Source of the DNA: Metabacillus niabensis
GTDB lineage: Bacteria > Bacillota > Bacilli > Bacillales > Bacillaceae
Assembly (NCBI RefSeq): GCF_020524345.1
Contig: NZ_JAIVLH010000016.1
Location: forward strand, 62,001 to 126,000
Direction: 5' to 3'
Length of the DNA stretch: 64,000 nucleotides
The translations under genes were made by a program, and so were the position numbers. A model generated the notes under the pieces. That model ran no database searches and was not told the origin of the DNA. It saw only the letters and a list, made by a program, of their open reading frames with translations. Shown here one piece after another: positions 50,702 through 64,000 of the stretch (positions are counted from its first letter, which is position 1; each line of letters begins with the position of its first letter).

Positions 50702-52048
50702 TTGACAAAACAAAAGCGTCAAATGAATTTAGGGGCATTTTTTATGATACCAGGTCATCATGTTGCAGCTTGGAGACATCCTGAGAGTCAAACAGATGAG
50801 GTTTTATCTTTTGACCTATATCGGAAACTGGCTCAAACAGCAGAACGTGGGAAATTTGATATGCTCTTTTTTGCTGATGGATATGCTGTTCACGATCGGG
50901 ATGGTATTGGTATTGAGCAAACGGTCAACGTTCGTCCGGATCCTTTAACTTTACTTTCAGCCTTATCTGTTGTGACAACCCATATAGGTTTAACTGCAAC
51001 AGCTTCTACTACCTATAATGAGCCGTTTCATTTAGCAAGAAAGTTTGCAACGATTGATCATTTAAGTCGTGGTCGAGCAGCTTGGAATGTTGTGACATCT
51101 TCGAGTGAAGCTGAAGCTTTAAATTTTAGTAGAGATCATCATCTGGAGCATAGCGTAAGGTATGAACGGGCAGAAGAGTTTGTAGAGGTAGTGAAGAAGC
51201 TGTGGGATAGCTGGGAAGATCATGCATTGTTAATAGACAGGGAGTCTGCAAGATTTGCTGATCCATCTCTAGTACATCAGTTGAACCATAAGGGGAAATG
51301 GTTTTCAGTTAAAGGACCTTTGAACATTTCAAGACCAGTGCAAGGACATCCTGTTATTATCCAAGCGGGATCGTCGGAATCAGGAAAGGAACTGGCTGCG
51401 AAGACAGCAGAGGTCATTTTTACTGCATGGCAAACATTAGGAGAGGCTCAGAATTTTTATCGGGATGTAAAGGGGCGTCTCAAGAAGTATGGGAGGTCAG
51501 CAGAATCGTTAAAAATCATGCCAGGTGTTTTTCCTGTCATTGGAAGAACAGAGAAGGAAGCAAATGAAAAGAAACAGTACCTAGTTGAGTTAATCCCTGA
51601 AAAAGTTGGCGTAGGATTACTGTCAGCGCTGATAAGCTATGATTTATCAAATTACCCGGTAGATGAGCCTCTTCCGGATTTACCGGATATTAAGGACATC
51701 AATGGAGCGAAAACAAGATTTCAGCTTGTAAAAAATTTGGGTGATAGAGAAAACTTAACAATTCGTCAACTATACCAGCGGGTGGCAGGAGCAAGAGGAC
51801 ATAGAGAAATAAAAGGTACCCCTATTCAAATTGCTGATCAGTTGCAGGAGTGGTTTGAACATGGTGCTGCAGATGGGTTTAATATTATGCCACCATATTT
51901 ACCTGCAGGATTAGAAGATTTTGTTGACTTAGTCATTCCTGAATTACAGAACCGCGGGCTTTTTAGAGAAGAATACACGGGTCGAACTTTACGGGATCAT
52001 CTTGGGTTACAAAGACCTTCAAATCATTTTAATCAAATAAATGTATAA
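50702..52048 (+). CDS. NtaA/SnaA/DszA-family FMN-dependent monooxygenase
   Basis: The 448-aa luciferase-like flavin monooxygenase has [33 protein letters not shown], then [28 protein letters not shown]. The C-terminal part has [35 protein letters not shown]. This is the NtaA/DszA branch (nitrilotriacetate, dimethylsulfide or sulfone oxygenases), larger than SsuD (about 380 aa). It needs FMNH2 from the reductase upstream. The start is set at TTG 50702, well spaced from AAAGGGAG; the ATG at 50693 abuts that site. Linked to a sulfonate-type importer, it probably desulfurises an organosulfur compound. Confidence 0.85.
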   Translation: MTKQKRQMNLGAFFMIPGHHVAAWRHPESQTDEVLSFDLYRKLAQTAERGKFDMLFFADGYAVHDRDGIGIEQTVNVRPDPLTLLSALSVVTTHIGLTATASTTYNEPFHLARKFATIDHLSRGRAAWNVVTSSSEAEALNFSRDHHLEHSVRYERAEEFVEVVKKLWDSWEDHALLIDRESARFADPSLVHQLNHKGKWFSVKGPLNISRPVQGHPVIIQAGSSESGKELAAKTAEVIFTAWQTLGEAQNFYRDVKGRLKKYGRSAESLKIMPGVFPVIGRTEKEANEKKQYLVELIPEKVGVGLLSALISYDLSNYPVDEPLPDLPDIKDINGAKTRFQLVKNLGDRENLTIRQLYQRVAGARGHREIKGTPIQIADQLQEWFEHGAADGFNIMPPYLPAGLEDFVDLVIPELQNRGLFREEYTGRTLRDHLGLQRPSNHFNQINV

Positions 52049-52065
52049 ATAGGGGGCAGATAAAC

Positions 52066-52836
52066 ATGTCATTACTGGAAATAAATCAGCTTACTAAATC
52101 CTTTGAAAAAGGAAAAGAGGAATTGATTGTTCTTAAAGACATTACCTTACATGTAAAACAAGGTGAATTCATCACGGTTATAGGACCAAGTGGATGTGGA
52201 AAGAGCACCTTGCTTAAAGCCGTTGCTGGCTTAGATACAGAGTATTCAGGTGACATAAAGGTTGATGGGGATAAGGTTACTGGGGCTGGGATTAATCAGG
52301 GATTTATTTTTCAGGAACCGAGATTGTTTCCATGGCTTACGGTGGAGAAGAATATTGCAGGAAATTTATCAATGAAAAATATAGAAGTAAAAGAGAGTGT
52401 TAAAAAGTTAATGGAGCTTGTTAGGTTAGAAGGGTTTGAAAAAGCATTTCCAAAAGAATTATCGGGAGGAATGGCCCAGCGTGTTGCCATTGCAAGAGCT
52501 TTACTTAGAAAGCCAAAGGTGCTCCTGCTAGATGAACCATTTGGTGCATTGGATGCTTTCACTCGTTCTCATATGCAGGAAGCTTTACTGGAAATATGGA
52601 AGAAGGAAATGACATCAATGATCTTTGTTACACATGACATAGATGAAGCTATATATTTAGGGAACAAAGTCGTCATTATGAGTGCAAGACCTGGTACCAT
52701 TCAAAATGTTATCTCAATCGATCTTCCATTTCCAAGGAGGAAGTCAACAAGAGTTTTCCAAGAGTTCCGTCAACTTGTATTAGGAGAATTTGAAAAGGTG
52801 GAAGAGCTGGAATTAGTAAACAGTGCAGGTATTTGA
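52066..52836 (+). CDS. ssuB: sulfonate/nitrate-type ABC transporter ATPase SsuB
   Basis: The 256-aa ATPase has Walker [10 protein letters not shown] (about 39-47), Q-loop [11 protein letters not shown], signature [14 protein letters not shown], Walker [13 protein letters not shown] and [16 protein letters not shown]. The sequence order and the LFPW after the Q-loop match SsuB/TauB. It lies 17 bp after the monooxygenase and 13 bp before the permease in one operon, GGGGG upstream. Confidence 0.9.
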   Translation: MSLLEINQLTKSFEKGKEELIVLKDITLHVKQGEFITVIGPSGCGKSTLLKAVAGLDTEYSGDIKVDGDKVTGAGINQGFIFQEPRLFPWLTVEKNIAGNLSMKNIEVKESVKKLMELVRLEGFEKAFPKELSGGMAQRVAIARALLRKPKVLLLDEPFGALDAFTRSHMQEALLEIWKKEMTSMIFVTHDIDEAIYLGNKVVIMSARPGTIQNVISIDLPFPRRKSTRVFQEFRQLVLGEFEKVEELELVNSAGI

Positions 52837-52849
52837 GGAGGGATCATAA

Positions 52850-53689
52850 GTGGCGAATCAATCAACATTATCTTTAGAAAAAATACAAACATTGAATCAG
52901 AAAAAAGCGAAAAGGAAAAAAGAGCGTGGGAAGGCAAGTAGTATATTGAAAGGATTGATCTTACCTATACTAATAGTCGTTCTTTGGGAGTTAACTGGGA
53001 TATTTGGACTCATTTCTGATACATTGCTTCCAAGACCAACCTTCATATTTATGACGTTTCTGGATCTTGTCATGACAGGGGATCTTATTGCGCATTTTCA
53101 AATTAGCTTGTTAAGGGCAATCGGAGGATTTTTATTAGGCGGGATACTAGGCTTGTTGCTGGGTTTAGCCGTTGGGTTTAATCAAAGTGTTGAACAAACC
53201 GTAGATCCTACTCTACAAATGCTTAGAACCATTCCAACCTTGGCTGTCATCCCTTTGTTTATATTATGGTTTGGATTTGGTGAGGTATCAAAAATCTTAC
53301 TCATTGCAAAGGGAGCGTTTTTTCCTTTATACGTAAACACCTTTCTTGGAATACGTGGTGTGGATTCTAAACTGTTTTCGGTAGCAAAAGTATTAGAGTT
53401 TAGTAGATGGAAGCAAATTACCCTGTTAATATTACCGGCCGCACTACCAAATATATTGCTAGGCTTAAGGTTATCATTAGGTGTTTCCTGGTTGGCCTTA
53501 GTAGCAGCGGAATTAATGGGATCCAGTCAGGGTGTTGGCTATCTTATCATGGATGCCAGACAGTTTTCTCAAACAGCTATTGTGTTTGTGGGAATTATTA
53601 TATTTGCTGTATTTGGTAAAGTATCAGATTCGTTTGTTCGAATTTTTGAACGAAGACTTTTAAAGTGGCAGGATAATTTCCAAGGTTAA
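52850..53689 (+). CDS. ssuC: sulfonate-type ABC transporter permease SsuC
   Basis: The 279-aa permease starts at GTG (GAGGAGGG upstream) with a basic N-terminus and six helices. SsuC signatures are LLPRPTFIFMTFLDLV, the region RTIPTLAVIPLFILWFGFGEVSKILLIAKGAFFPLYVNTF, and the coupling segment LILPAALPNILLGLRLSLGVSWLALVAAELMG. It forms the membrane channel with SsuB and SsuA. Confidence 0.9.
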   Translation: MANQSTLSLEKIQTLNQKKAKRKKERGKASSILKGLILPILIVVLWELTGIFGLISDTLLPRPTFIFMTFLDLVMTGDLIAHFQISLLRAIGGFLLGGILGLLLGLAVGFNQSVEQTVDPTLQMLRTIPTLAVIPLFILWFGFGEVSKILLIAKGAFFPLYVNTFLGIRGVDSKLFSVAKVLEFSRWKQITLLILPAALPNILLGLRLSLGVSWLALVAAELMGSSQGVGYLIMDARQFSQTAIVFVGIIIFAVFGKVSDSFVRIFERRLLKWQDNFQG

Positions 53690-53754
53690 ATAAAGGAATT
53701 TTCCTATTCTAAATCCGAGTAAGTATATATGAAAAGTGGGGAGTGGTCTTGTTT

Positions 53755-54774
53755 ATGGTAAGGAAAATGAAAATAATGATTGGGTTAACATTCATAGCAG
53801 TCTTTTTTGTTTTAAGTGCATGCGGCAATTCAACAAGTAAAGATGCATCTTCTAAGGTTGCAGCTCAAAGCAAGGAGAGCCAAGATGTTGTCGTTAACAT
53901 TGGTGTTCAGGGCAAGACAGGAATTCTGCCTTATGCAAGGGAGAAACAATATTTTGAAAAAGCATTTGAAAAAGTAGGGGTTAAAGTAACCTGGAATGAG
54001 TTTGCGAGTGGACCACCTCATTTTGAGGCACTTGCATCAGGAAGGTTGGATTTTGGTGCTGTGGGAGGTACTCCAGTTATTGCAGGACAGTCAGGTAATG
54101 TTGATTTTAAGGCCATTGGTGTCTCTAGCGATGGAAAGAAGGGTAATTCGATCATTGTACCAAAAGGAAGCACCATTAAGGAGTTAGCTGATTTAAAAGG
54201 GAAAAAAATTGGTGTTGCGAAGGGGAGCAGTGCATTTAACTTCTTATATATGGTGATAGATCATGCAGGGTTAAAGGATAGTGATATTGAGATCATTCAA
54301 CTTCAACCAGATGAAGCAAGACCAGCTCTAGATAACGGTTCAATTGACGCTTGGTCAATTTGGGAGCCTTATGCAACTACCGCCATGTTTCAAACAGGTG
54401 CAGAAGAATTAGTGACGGGAGAAGATTTGAATATTAATGCCCCAAGCTTTTTAATTGCCAGAACAGAGTTTACAGAGAAGCATCCAGATTTAACCGTGTT
54501 ATTCCTTAAAACATATGACGAAGTTCTACAGCATTTTGTTGAGGATATCGATGGGGTTTCCAAGGAAATAGCAGAGGCCCAAAAGGTTGACGAAGAAATT
54601 ATTCGAAAGGTCTTAGAGAAGTCAGAGCCAATCTTGTCTCCAACAACAGAAGAATTTGCTAAAGCACATCAAGAGCAAGCAGACTTCCTATATTCCGTTG
54701 GAGGGATTGATCAGAAATTGGATACATCGAAGGTTATTGAAAATAAATTTGTTGATGAGGCGTTGGGGCAATAA
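53755..54774 (+). CDS. ssuA: aliphatic sulfonate ABC transporter binding lipoprotein SsuA
   Basis: The 339-aa protein has a lipoprotein signal ending VFFVLSACGN and an NMT1/SsuA binding fold. It has NIGVQGKTGILPYAREKQYFEKAF, FEALASGRLDFGAVGGTPVIAGQSG, KKIGVAKGSSAFNFLYMVID, and DAWSIWEPYATTAMF. It delivers sulfonates or sulfate esters to SsuC. The ATG at 53755 is used; GTG 53743 and TTG 53749 are possible because GGGGAG is close to them. It is the last gene of the transporter operon. Confidence 0.88.
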   Translation: MVRKMKIMIGLTFIAVFFVLSACGNSTSKDASSKVAAQSKESQDVVVNIGVQGKTGILPYAREKQYFEKAFEKVGVKVTWNEFASGPPHFEALASGRLDFGAVGGTPVIAGQSGNVDFKAIGVSSDGKKGNSIIVPKGSTIKELADLKGKKIGVAKGSSAFNFLYMVIDHAGLKDSDIEIIQLQPDEARPALDNGSIDAWSIWEPYATTAMFQTGAEELVTGEDLNINAPSFLIARTEFTEKHPDLTVLFLKTYDEVLQHFVEDIDGVSKEIAEAQKVDEEIIRKVLEKSEPILSPTTEEFAKAHQEQADFLYSVGGIDQKLDTSKVIENKFVDEALGQ

Positions 54775-54777
54775 TAA

Positions 54778-54822
54778 AAAAGACCAAACAGGTTTGTAAC
54801 GAGTAATCTGTTTGGTCTTTTC
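54778..54822 (+). terminator. terminator of the ssu-type operon
   Basis: AAAGACCAAACAG (54778-54791 region) and CTGTTTGGTCTTT (54808-54820) form a long stem with T tail. Nothing else is clear in the 54823-55033 gap apart from a short open frame that overlaps the yezD start. Confidence 0.85.
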
Positions 54823-55033
54823 ATTCAATATAGTTTCAAAAAAAACGAGGAATTATTTCGCAAAAAAGTGATTGCTTTAGTATGAGATACATAATATGAT
54901 ATAAAGTAATTAAATCACATAGGTATACTTGGTATTGAGAAAATAAACGATAAAACACTTCAAAAATACATGGATGAAATAGACTTTGGAGACATGCTTC
55001 TACGAGTTAGTTTAATGAAGGGAGAGGATTTAG

Positions 55034-55231
55034 TTGTCTTCGAATAATAAGATCGATCAAGAAATAATTGATAAGATTGTTAGTTTATTAGAAAACATTG
55101 AGTATGGTACCGTCCAAATTACTGTACATGATTCACAGGTTACACAAATAGAAAAAGGGGAAAAGTATCGATTTGGATTAAAAAAGAGTAATAAACAATT
55201 AAGGACGATTAAGGATGACTTGGAAAAGTAA
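55034..55231 (+). CDS. yezD: YezD family small protein
   Basis: The 65-aa protein starts at TTG with GGAGAGG 5 nt upstream. The sequence IDQEIIDKIVSLLENIEYGTVQITVHDSQVTQIEKGEKYRF is the YezD / DUF2292 pattern. In B. subtilis yezD is linked to sulfur-limitation genes controlled by CymR. Its position after the sulfonate uptake operon agrees. The molecular function is not known. Confidence 0.82.
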   Translation: MSSNNKIDQEIIDKIVSLLENIEYGTVQITVHDSQVTQIEKGEKYRFGLKKSNKQLRTIKDDLEK

Positions 55232-55233
55232 GA

Positions 55234-55263
55234 GGACAGGATCAGAAATCCTGTCTTTTTTAT
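55234..55263 (+). terminator. yezD terminator
   Basis: GGACAGGAT and ATCCTGTC form a stem (55234-55255) followed by T6. Confidence 0.85.
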
Positions 55264-55333
55264 TTATCTTCCTTTATTTAGAAATTTTATGTTTATTTTT
55301 CATTTTTAAATACTAAAAAGGCCATCATATCAA

Positions 55334-55384
55334 TTGACTAATTTTATAAATTCCTATATTATTTTCTAGACCGGTTGTTATAAT
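55334..55384 (+). promoter_or_regulatory. lmrAB promoter with LmrA-type operator
   Basis: TTGACT (55334-55339), 17-bp spacer, TATTAT (55357-55362). CTAGACCGGTTGTTATAAT (55366-55384) begins 4 bp later and resembles the B. subtilis LmrA/YxaF box (TAGACC-GT-TAT). Repressor binding at the start site is inferred, with flavonoids as known inducers in B. subtilis. Confidence 0.65.
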
Positions 55385-55401
55385 TATGAGGTGAGCATCA
55401 T

Positions 55402-55971
55402 ATGAAGAAGAGGCAGGACACAAAGGACATAATTTTGCAAAGCGCAACACGCTTATTTCAACGGCAAGGTTATAACGGAACAGGGCTGAATCAAATTATC
55501 GAGGAAAGCGGTGCTCCAAAGGGTTCTATTTATTATCATTTTCCAAATGGAAAGGAAGAAATTGCGTTAGAAGCAATTTCTGTGATGAGAAAGCTTGTGT
55601 TGGGGGGAGCTGAGAAGGATTTAAGTGGTGGAAATTCTGCATCAGAAGCGTTTCAATCTTATATAAATAACATAGCTACTGTCTTTGATAAGAAAGAATG
55701 TGTAGAGGGCTTATCAATTGGATTAATAGCTTCAGAAACAGCCTCAACACATGAGAAGCTTCGACATGCGTGTGAAATGGTTTTTAAGGATTGGCAATCA
55801 TTATATGCTGATATTCTCGAAAAGTATGGATGTGATAAAGAGAGAACAGAAGAATTAGGCATAACGATCGCGGCAATGATAGAAGGGGCATGTATTATGT
55901 CAAGCACATATCAAAATGGTGATCCTTTACGAGTGATTGCAAAGCAGGTATCGTGGCTGTTAAAAAATTAA
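55402..55971 (+). CDS. lmrA: TetR-family repressor LmrA
   Basis: The 189-aa protein has a TetR helix-turn-helix (DIILQSATRLFQRQGYNGTGLNQIIEESGAPKGSIYYHFPNGKEEIALEA), the typical LmrA/YxaF wording. The C-terminal ligand domain follows (ECVEGLSIGLIASETASTHEKLR). It lies 30 bp before the LmrB-like efflux gene, as in B. subtilis lmrAB, and should repress both. GAGGTGA precedes the ATG. Confidence 0.86.
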   Translation: MKKRQDTKDIILQSATRLFQRQGYNGTGLNQIIEESGAPKGSIYYHFPNGKEEIALEAISVMRKLVLGGAEKDLSGGNSASEAFQSYINNIATVFDKKECVEGLSIGLIASETASTHEKLRHACEMVFKDWQSLYADILEKYGCDKERTEELGITIAAMIEGACIMSSTYQNGDPLRVIAKQVSWLLKN

Positions 55972-56001
55972 AAGAGAGAGATGTATGTAGGAGGAAACAG
56001 A

Positions 56002-57459
56002 ATGGAAATGGGTAATACACAAGTGAAAACAGGGGATGTGGCAGCAAGCGATTTGCGTGTTGTACCAATTATCATCTCATTTGTTGTTGCTGGATTTATC
56101 GGCTTGTTTAGTGAAACAGCTCTTAATATGGCATTAACAAACTTAATTGAAAATTTCGGAATTCATGAAACAACTGCACAGTGGTTAACGACTGGGTATT
56201 TACTTACACTTGGAATATTAGTTCCTGTATCAGGATTGATTATGCAGTGGTTTACCACTAGACAATTATTTATTACAGCTCTTGTAGCATCGATTATTGG
56301 GACATTTATTGCTGCAATTGCACCAAGCTTTAGTGTGTTAATGATCGCACGTGTGGTGCAGGCAATTGGAACAGCTTTGCTGCTTCCATTAATGTTTAAC
56401 ACGATTCTTATGATCGTACCACCACATAAACGTGGAAGAATTATGGGAATCATTGGTCTTGTTATCATGTTTGCACCTGCGGTTGGACCGACAATTTCCG
56501 GTCTAATCCTTAAGAGCTTATCATGGCATTGGATTTTCTGGATTTCTTTACCATTATTGATTGGTGCTCTAATATTTGGATGGATCTTTATGCAAAATGT
56601 AACGAATCCAACAAAACCAAAAATCGATATCCTGTCCATCGTGTTATCTACGCTTGGATTTGGTGGGATTGTATTTGGATTTAGTAGTGCAGGAGAAGGG
56701 GGCGGTTGGGGAAATGCAACTGTGATTGTCTCCATGATTATTGGAGCAGTATCCTTACTGTTTTTCACAATAAGACAATTAAAGATGGAGCAACCGGTTC
56801 TTAATTTAAGAGCTTTTAAGTATCCGATGTTTACCATTGGACTACTTTTGGTTGTTGTATGTATGATGGTTATTCTTTCTTCTATGATTTTACTGCCGCT
56901 TTACTTGCAAACATCTTTATCTTTAAGTACATTTGCTGCAGGTCTTCTCCTTTTACCCGGGGGAATTATCAATGGAATTCTTTCGCCGGTTATGGGAGGA
57001 CTATTTGATAAATTTGGTCCAAAATGGCTGGTGACAATTGGAATAGTCGTTGTAATTGGAGCGATGTTTGGCTTCTCTACGATTACAATTGAAACAAGTT
57101 CGGCTTTCATTATCGCACTTCACATTATCACAATGGTTGGGGTTTCAATGGTCATGATGCCTGCGCAGACAAATGGTCTGAATCAATTACCACGTGAATT
57201 ATACCCAGATGGAACAGCCATTATGAACACATTACAACAAGTGGCTGGTGCAATTGGAACAGCTGTTGCGATTTCTATTTTATCGTCAGGAGCAGAAGGA
57301 TTTATGAGTACAGTGGAAGATAAAGCAAATCCGCTAAACCCGCTTCTTGCCTTCACAGCAGGTGTTCAGGATGCATTTGTATTTGCGATCATTATGGGGA
57401 TTGTTGGCTTAGTGGTTGCATTATTTATTAAACGGGTCAAAGTAGAACACCCGATGTGA
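56002..57459 (+). CDS. lmrB: DHA2-family MFS multidrug efflux pump LmrB
   Basis: The 485-aa protein has about 14 membrane segments. DHA2 motifs include QWLTTGYLLTLGILVPVSGLIMQWFTTRQLF (motif A region) and ARVVQAIGTALLLPLMFNTILM, with GPTISGLILKSLSWHWIFWISLP following. B. subtilis LmrB exports lincomycin and puromycin. The ATG at 56002 follows GGAGG at 7 nt; the ATG at 55981 lacks a site. Drug range here is not predictable. Confidence 0.87.
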   Translation: MEMGNTQVKTGDVAASDLRVVPIIISFVVAGFIGLFSETALNMALTNLIENFGIHETTAQWLTTGYLLTLGILVPVSGLIMQWFTTRQLFITALVASIIGTFIAAIAPSFSVLMIARVVQAIGTALLLPLMFNTILMIVPPHKRGRIMGIIGLVIMFAPAVGPTISGLILKSLSWHWIFWISLPLLIGALIFGWIFMQNVTNPTKPKIDILSIVLSTLGFGGIVFGFSSAGEGGGWGNATVIVSMIIGAVSLLFFTIRQLKMEQPVLNLRAFKYPMFTIGLLLVVVCMMVILSSMILLPLYLQTSLSLSTFAAGLLLLPGGIINGILSPVMGGLFDKFGPKWLVTIGIVVVIGAMFGFSTITIETSSAFIIALHIITMVGVSMVMMPAQTNGLNQLPRELYPDGTAIMNTLQQVAGAIGTAVAISILSSGAEGFMSTVEDKANPLNPLLAFTAGVQDAFVFAIIMGIVGLVVALFIKRVKVEHPM

Positions 57460-57469
57460 TGTCTTTATG

Positions 57470-57500
57470 ACAGCCTTGCTATGATAGAAGGCTGTTTTTT
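57470..57500 (+). terminator. lmrAB terminator
   Basis: ACAGCCTT (57470-57477) and AAGGCTGT (57488-57495) form a stem followed by T5-6. Confidence 0.85.
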
Positions 57501-57599
57501 AGTACGATCAATTTTCTTTTAGTTGGAAAGCTTTAGTTAGAATATTTGTGAAGTTATGCTAAAATGCCAATTAGACATATAGAAAAGGACGTGTTCATT

Positions 57600-58235
57600 G
57601 TGACTAGAGAAAACAAAGTAACACTTTATTTTGTTCGCCATGGAGAAACTCAATATAATGTTGAAAGACGTATGCAGGGTTTCTGTGATTCACCACTAAC
57701 TGAAAAAGGGATTTCACAGGCGAAATCTGTTGGTAAGGGGTTAGCAGATATTCCGTTTATTGCCGCTTACTCAAGTGACAGCCAACGTGTTCAGGACACA
57801 GCAAAGTATGCGATTGGTGAAAGGAACATACCATTAATCATAGATAAGAGACTCAAGGAAATGAATTTTGGTGTTTTGGAAGCATTGCTTGAGGATGAAA
57901 TTCCTAGCTTATATGGAGATGCACTTGATAAATTATTTAGTCTTGATGTAAATGCATGTGCCCCTGAAGGAGAAACTTATGCACAGCTTTTTACTAGAAC
58001 GGAAGAAGCTGTAAAAGAAATCGTTGAGAAACATGCATCAGAGGGTGGGAATATTCTAATTTTTTCACACGGAGTCACGATCGGGAATTATATCATCCAA
58101 GTAACAAAAAGCAAGGAATTCCAAGTACATGAAAACTGTAGTGTTTCAGTTGTAAGCTATGAAAATGGTCAATTACAGGTTGAGAAAATTGCAGATACTT
58201 CGTATAGAAATGAAGGTAGCAAGCAAGTAAATTAA
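57600..58235 (+). CDS. histidine phosphatase family protein (GpmB/PhoE-like)
   Basis: The 211-aa protein has the N-terminal LYFVRHGETQYNVERRMQG with catalytic His, DSPLTEKGISQA, AAYSSDSQRVQDTAKYA, LKEMNFGVLEA and C-terminal NILIFSHGVTIGNYI with the second His. Such enzymes are broad phosphatases or cofactor-dependent mutases. GTG 57600 follows AAAGGA; an ATG at 57564 has no site. Single gene, separated from the beta-glucoside operon by a terminator. Confidence 0.85.
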   Translation: MTRENKVTLYFVRHGETQYNVERRMQGFCDSPLTEKGISQAKSVGKGLADIPFIAAYSSDSQRVQDTAKYAIGERNIPLIIDKRLKEMNFGVLEALLEDEIPSLYGDALDKLFSLDVNACAPEGETYAQLFTRTEEAVKEIVEKHASEGGNILIFSHGVTIGNYIIQVTKSKEFQVHENCSVSVVSYENGQLQVEKIADTSYRNEGSKQVN

Positions 58236-58252
58236 ATATGATGGAATTGAAA

Positions 58253-58285
58253 AAGAGGGTAGAGACACATCTAGCCTCCTTTTTC
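58253..58285 (+). terminator. terminator of the histidine phosphatase gene
   Basis: GAGGGTAGA (58255-58263) and TCTAGCCTC (58270-58278) pair with a six-base loop and are followed by TTTTT. Confidence 0.75.
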
Positions 58286-58351
58286 TATCCTAAGAAAGCA
58301 GATAGATTAGTAATCTAGTACAAAAGTCTAGAAAAATGCAAAAAAATAAAT

Positions 58352-58388
58352 AGAAAGCGTTGACATTATTCTAGTGCCATGATAAATT
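58352..58388 (+). promoter_or_regulatory. bgl promoter with cre site
   Basis: TTGACA (58360-58365) and TAAATT (58383-58388) are 17 bp apart. AGAAAGCGTTGACA (58352-58365) matches the CcpA cre consensus with one end mismatch and overlaps the -35, so glucose repression is expected. Confidence 0.7.
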
Positions 58389-58421
58389 ACATATAACAAA
58401 TAAATAATAAATATTCCGTTA

Positions 58422-58525
58422 GAGGAATGTTACCTTAAGTGGGCATAACCTGGACTGAATAGATACACAATAATTGCGATATCGCGATAAGCAATACGTG
58501 TGGTCTATTTGGCTCAGGTTTTTTA
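58422..58525 (+). promoter_or_regulatory. LicT-type RAT antiterminator overlapping a terminator
   Basis: GAGGAATGTTACCTTAAG followed by TGGGCATAACCT (58422-58451) matches the RAT consensus (GGA, TGTTAC, GGCA, AACCT). The terminator stem begins inside it: AACCTG (58447-58452), GAATAGA and ACACA on the left pair with TGTGG, TCTATTT and CAGGTT (58515-58520), before T6. LicT bound to RAT would prevent the stem. The regulator gene lies at 63607. Confidence 0.82.
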
Positions 58526-58545
58526 TTTGTTTAAAAACTTCGTGA

Positions 58546-61945
<3,400 letters not shown>

Positions 61946-61968
61946 TTTTTTGACTATAAAAGGATTGA

Positions 61969-63393
<1,425 letters not shown>

Positions 63394-63403
63394 AAGAATC
63401 ACC

Positions 63404-63433
63404 AAGGAAAGCCCACTTATGGAGCTTTCCTTC
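63404..63433 (+). terminator. terminator of the bgl operon
   Basis: AAGGAAAGC (63404-63412) and GCTTTCCTT (63424-63432) form a stem followed by a CTTCTCTT tail. It is weaker than the others but lies just after the last glucosidase. Confidence 0.65.
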
Positions 63434-63606
63434 TTCTCTTATTATAAAACAGCCTTTGTCCTATAAGCTTTTACCCAGAGTAACTAGTAGATGAAAATGA
63501 ATGTGTTTTGCCGTATAATACACTGTAATATAAAGAGATTATAAGAGAAATACTGTTTTTTTAATGTCCTCAAATGAACGCCATAAAACATGATTTAGGT
63601 GATCGT

Positions 63607-64000
63607 ATGAAAATAGAAAAGGTTTATAACAATAATGTCGTAAGTGCTTATAATGAAGAAAATACAGAACTTGTCATCATGGGTAAGGGTCTTGCTTTTC
63701 AAAAAAAGCCCGGTGATGAAATAGAGGAAGAAAAAATAGAAAAGGTATTTACCTTGAAAAACAATGATATATCAGAACGATTTAAAAGTCTTCTCTATGA
63801 AGTGTCACTAGAATTAATGGAAGTAGCAGAAGAAATCATAAAACTAGCAAAAAGAAAGCTTGGAAGAGAACTAAATGATAGTATATACATTTCATTAACT
63901 GACCATATCAACTTTGCAATTGAAAGGAATAAAAAAGGTCTTGATATTAAAAATGCCTTATTGTGGGAGATCAAGAAATTATACAAAGATGAATTTTCTA
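63607..64000 (+). CDS. licT: BglG/LicT-family antiterminator, 5' part (cut by window end)
   Basis: The visible 131 codons start with the RNA-binding CAT domain (MKIEKVYNNNVVSAYNEEN, then ELVIMGKGLAFQKKPGDEI, ending IEKVFTL). PRD1 begins with LEVAEEI-like helices and contains LNDSIYISLTDHINFAIERNKKGL with the phosphorylatable His. A second PRD should follow beyond 64000. AGGTGA lies 4-5 nt before the ATG. It most likely binds the RAT before bglP. The gene lies after the operon rather than before it. Confidence 0.85.
   Translation, partial: MKIEKVYNNNVVSAYNEENTELVIMGKGLAFQKKPGDEIEEEKIEKVFTLKNNDISERFKSLLYEVSLELMEVAEEIIKLAKRKLGRELNDSIYISLTDHINFAIERNKKGLDIKNALLWEIKKLYKDEFS

Noticed and set aside
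54905-55046. Open frame before and into yezD (ending GEDLVVFE)
   Set aside because: It has protein-like composition but no clear start signal, the first ATG gives only about 24 residues, and it overlaps the yezD start; not enough to call a gene or relic.
56163-56837. 224-codon open frame opposite lmrB
   Set aside because: It is antisense to conserved MFS helices and has no start signal or domain.

Overview
The window looks like a chromosomal segment of an endospore-forming, low-GC Bacillaceae bacterium (Bacillus sensu lato). Evidence for this is the AGGAGG-type ribosome binding sites, the many GTG and TTG starts, and genes close to Bacillus subtilis manR-manP-manA, cwlJ, pbuE with its adenine riboswitch, lmrA-lmrB and yezD. 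No tRNA, rRNA, CRISPR array, prophage or replication origin was seen. The only mobile-element trace is a broken IS110-type transposase remnant.

Layout. 0.2-5.2 kb: mannose regulator, PTS permease and phosphomannose isomerase. 5.3-8.0 kb: secreted nuclease and a CoA-disulfide-reductase-like flavoprotein. 8.2-13.2 kb, minus strand: GntR regulator, then a phosphonate-type ABC transporter (phnD-phnC-phnE-phnE) coupled to a tyrosine-phosphatase-like enzyme. 13.6-15.9 kb: cwlJ, an exact 52-bp tandem array of hairpin-forming repeats, and pbuE behind an adenine riboswitch. 16-31.9 kb: a mosaic of small accessory genes. These include a FusB-like EF-G-binding protein, an IS110 relic, an NCS2 permease, YcxB/GNAT, a DUF2087/GIY-YIG pair, MarR/nitroreductase, a cupin, a strange Gln/Gly/Asp-repeat and Cys-rich protein, CorA and DedA.

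32-37.1 kb: an RpiR regulator divergent from a complete ECF-type importer (S component, fused double ATPase, T component) and a PHP-domain protein. 37.3-39 kb: a chemoreceptor. 39-45.4 kb: an AraC regulator divergent from an alpha-xylosidase and a sugar ABC importer lacking its own ATPase. 45.7-48.5 kb: CNT nucleoside transporter, SDR, MerR/SRPBCC. 48.5-55.2 kb: a sulfur region with a TauE/SafE exporter behind a terminator-bearing leader, an FMN reductase, an FbpA-like small protein, an NtaA-type flavin monooxygenase, ssuB-ssuC-ssuA-like transport genes and yezD. 55.4-57.5 kb: lmrAB-like drug resistance. 57.6-64 kb: a histidine phosphatase, then a beta-glucoside PTS operon with two tandem 6-phospho-beta-glucosidases. 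That operon has a cre site and a LicT-type RAT/terminator, and the LicT antiterminator gene itself is cut by the window end.

Working together: mannose, beta-glucosides and alpha-xylosides each have a local transporter, enzyme and regulator, and CcpA control is visible for the two PTS operons. The sulfonate-type cluster pairs an FMN reductase with an FMNH2-dependent monooxygenase and its importer. The least explained parts are the 52-bp repeat array, the repeat/Cys-rich protein at 28.7-30.1 kb, the phosphonate-transporter/phosphatase operon, the ECF/PHP cassette, and the leader RNA before the TauE exporter. A dispersed palindrome of REP type occurs at least four times between genes.
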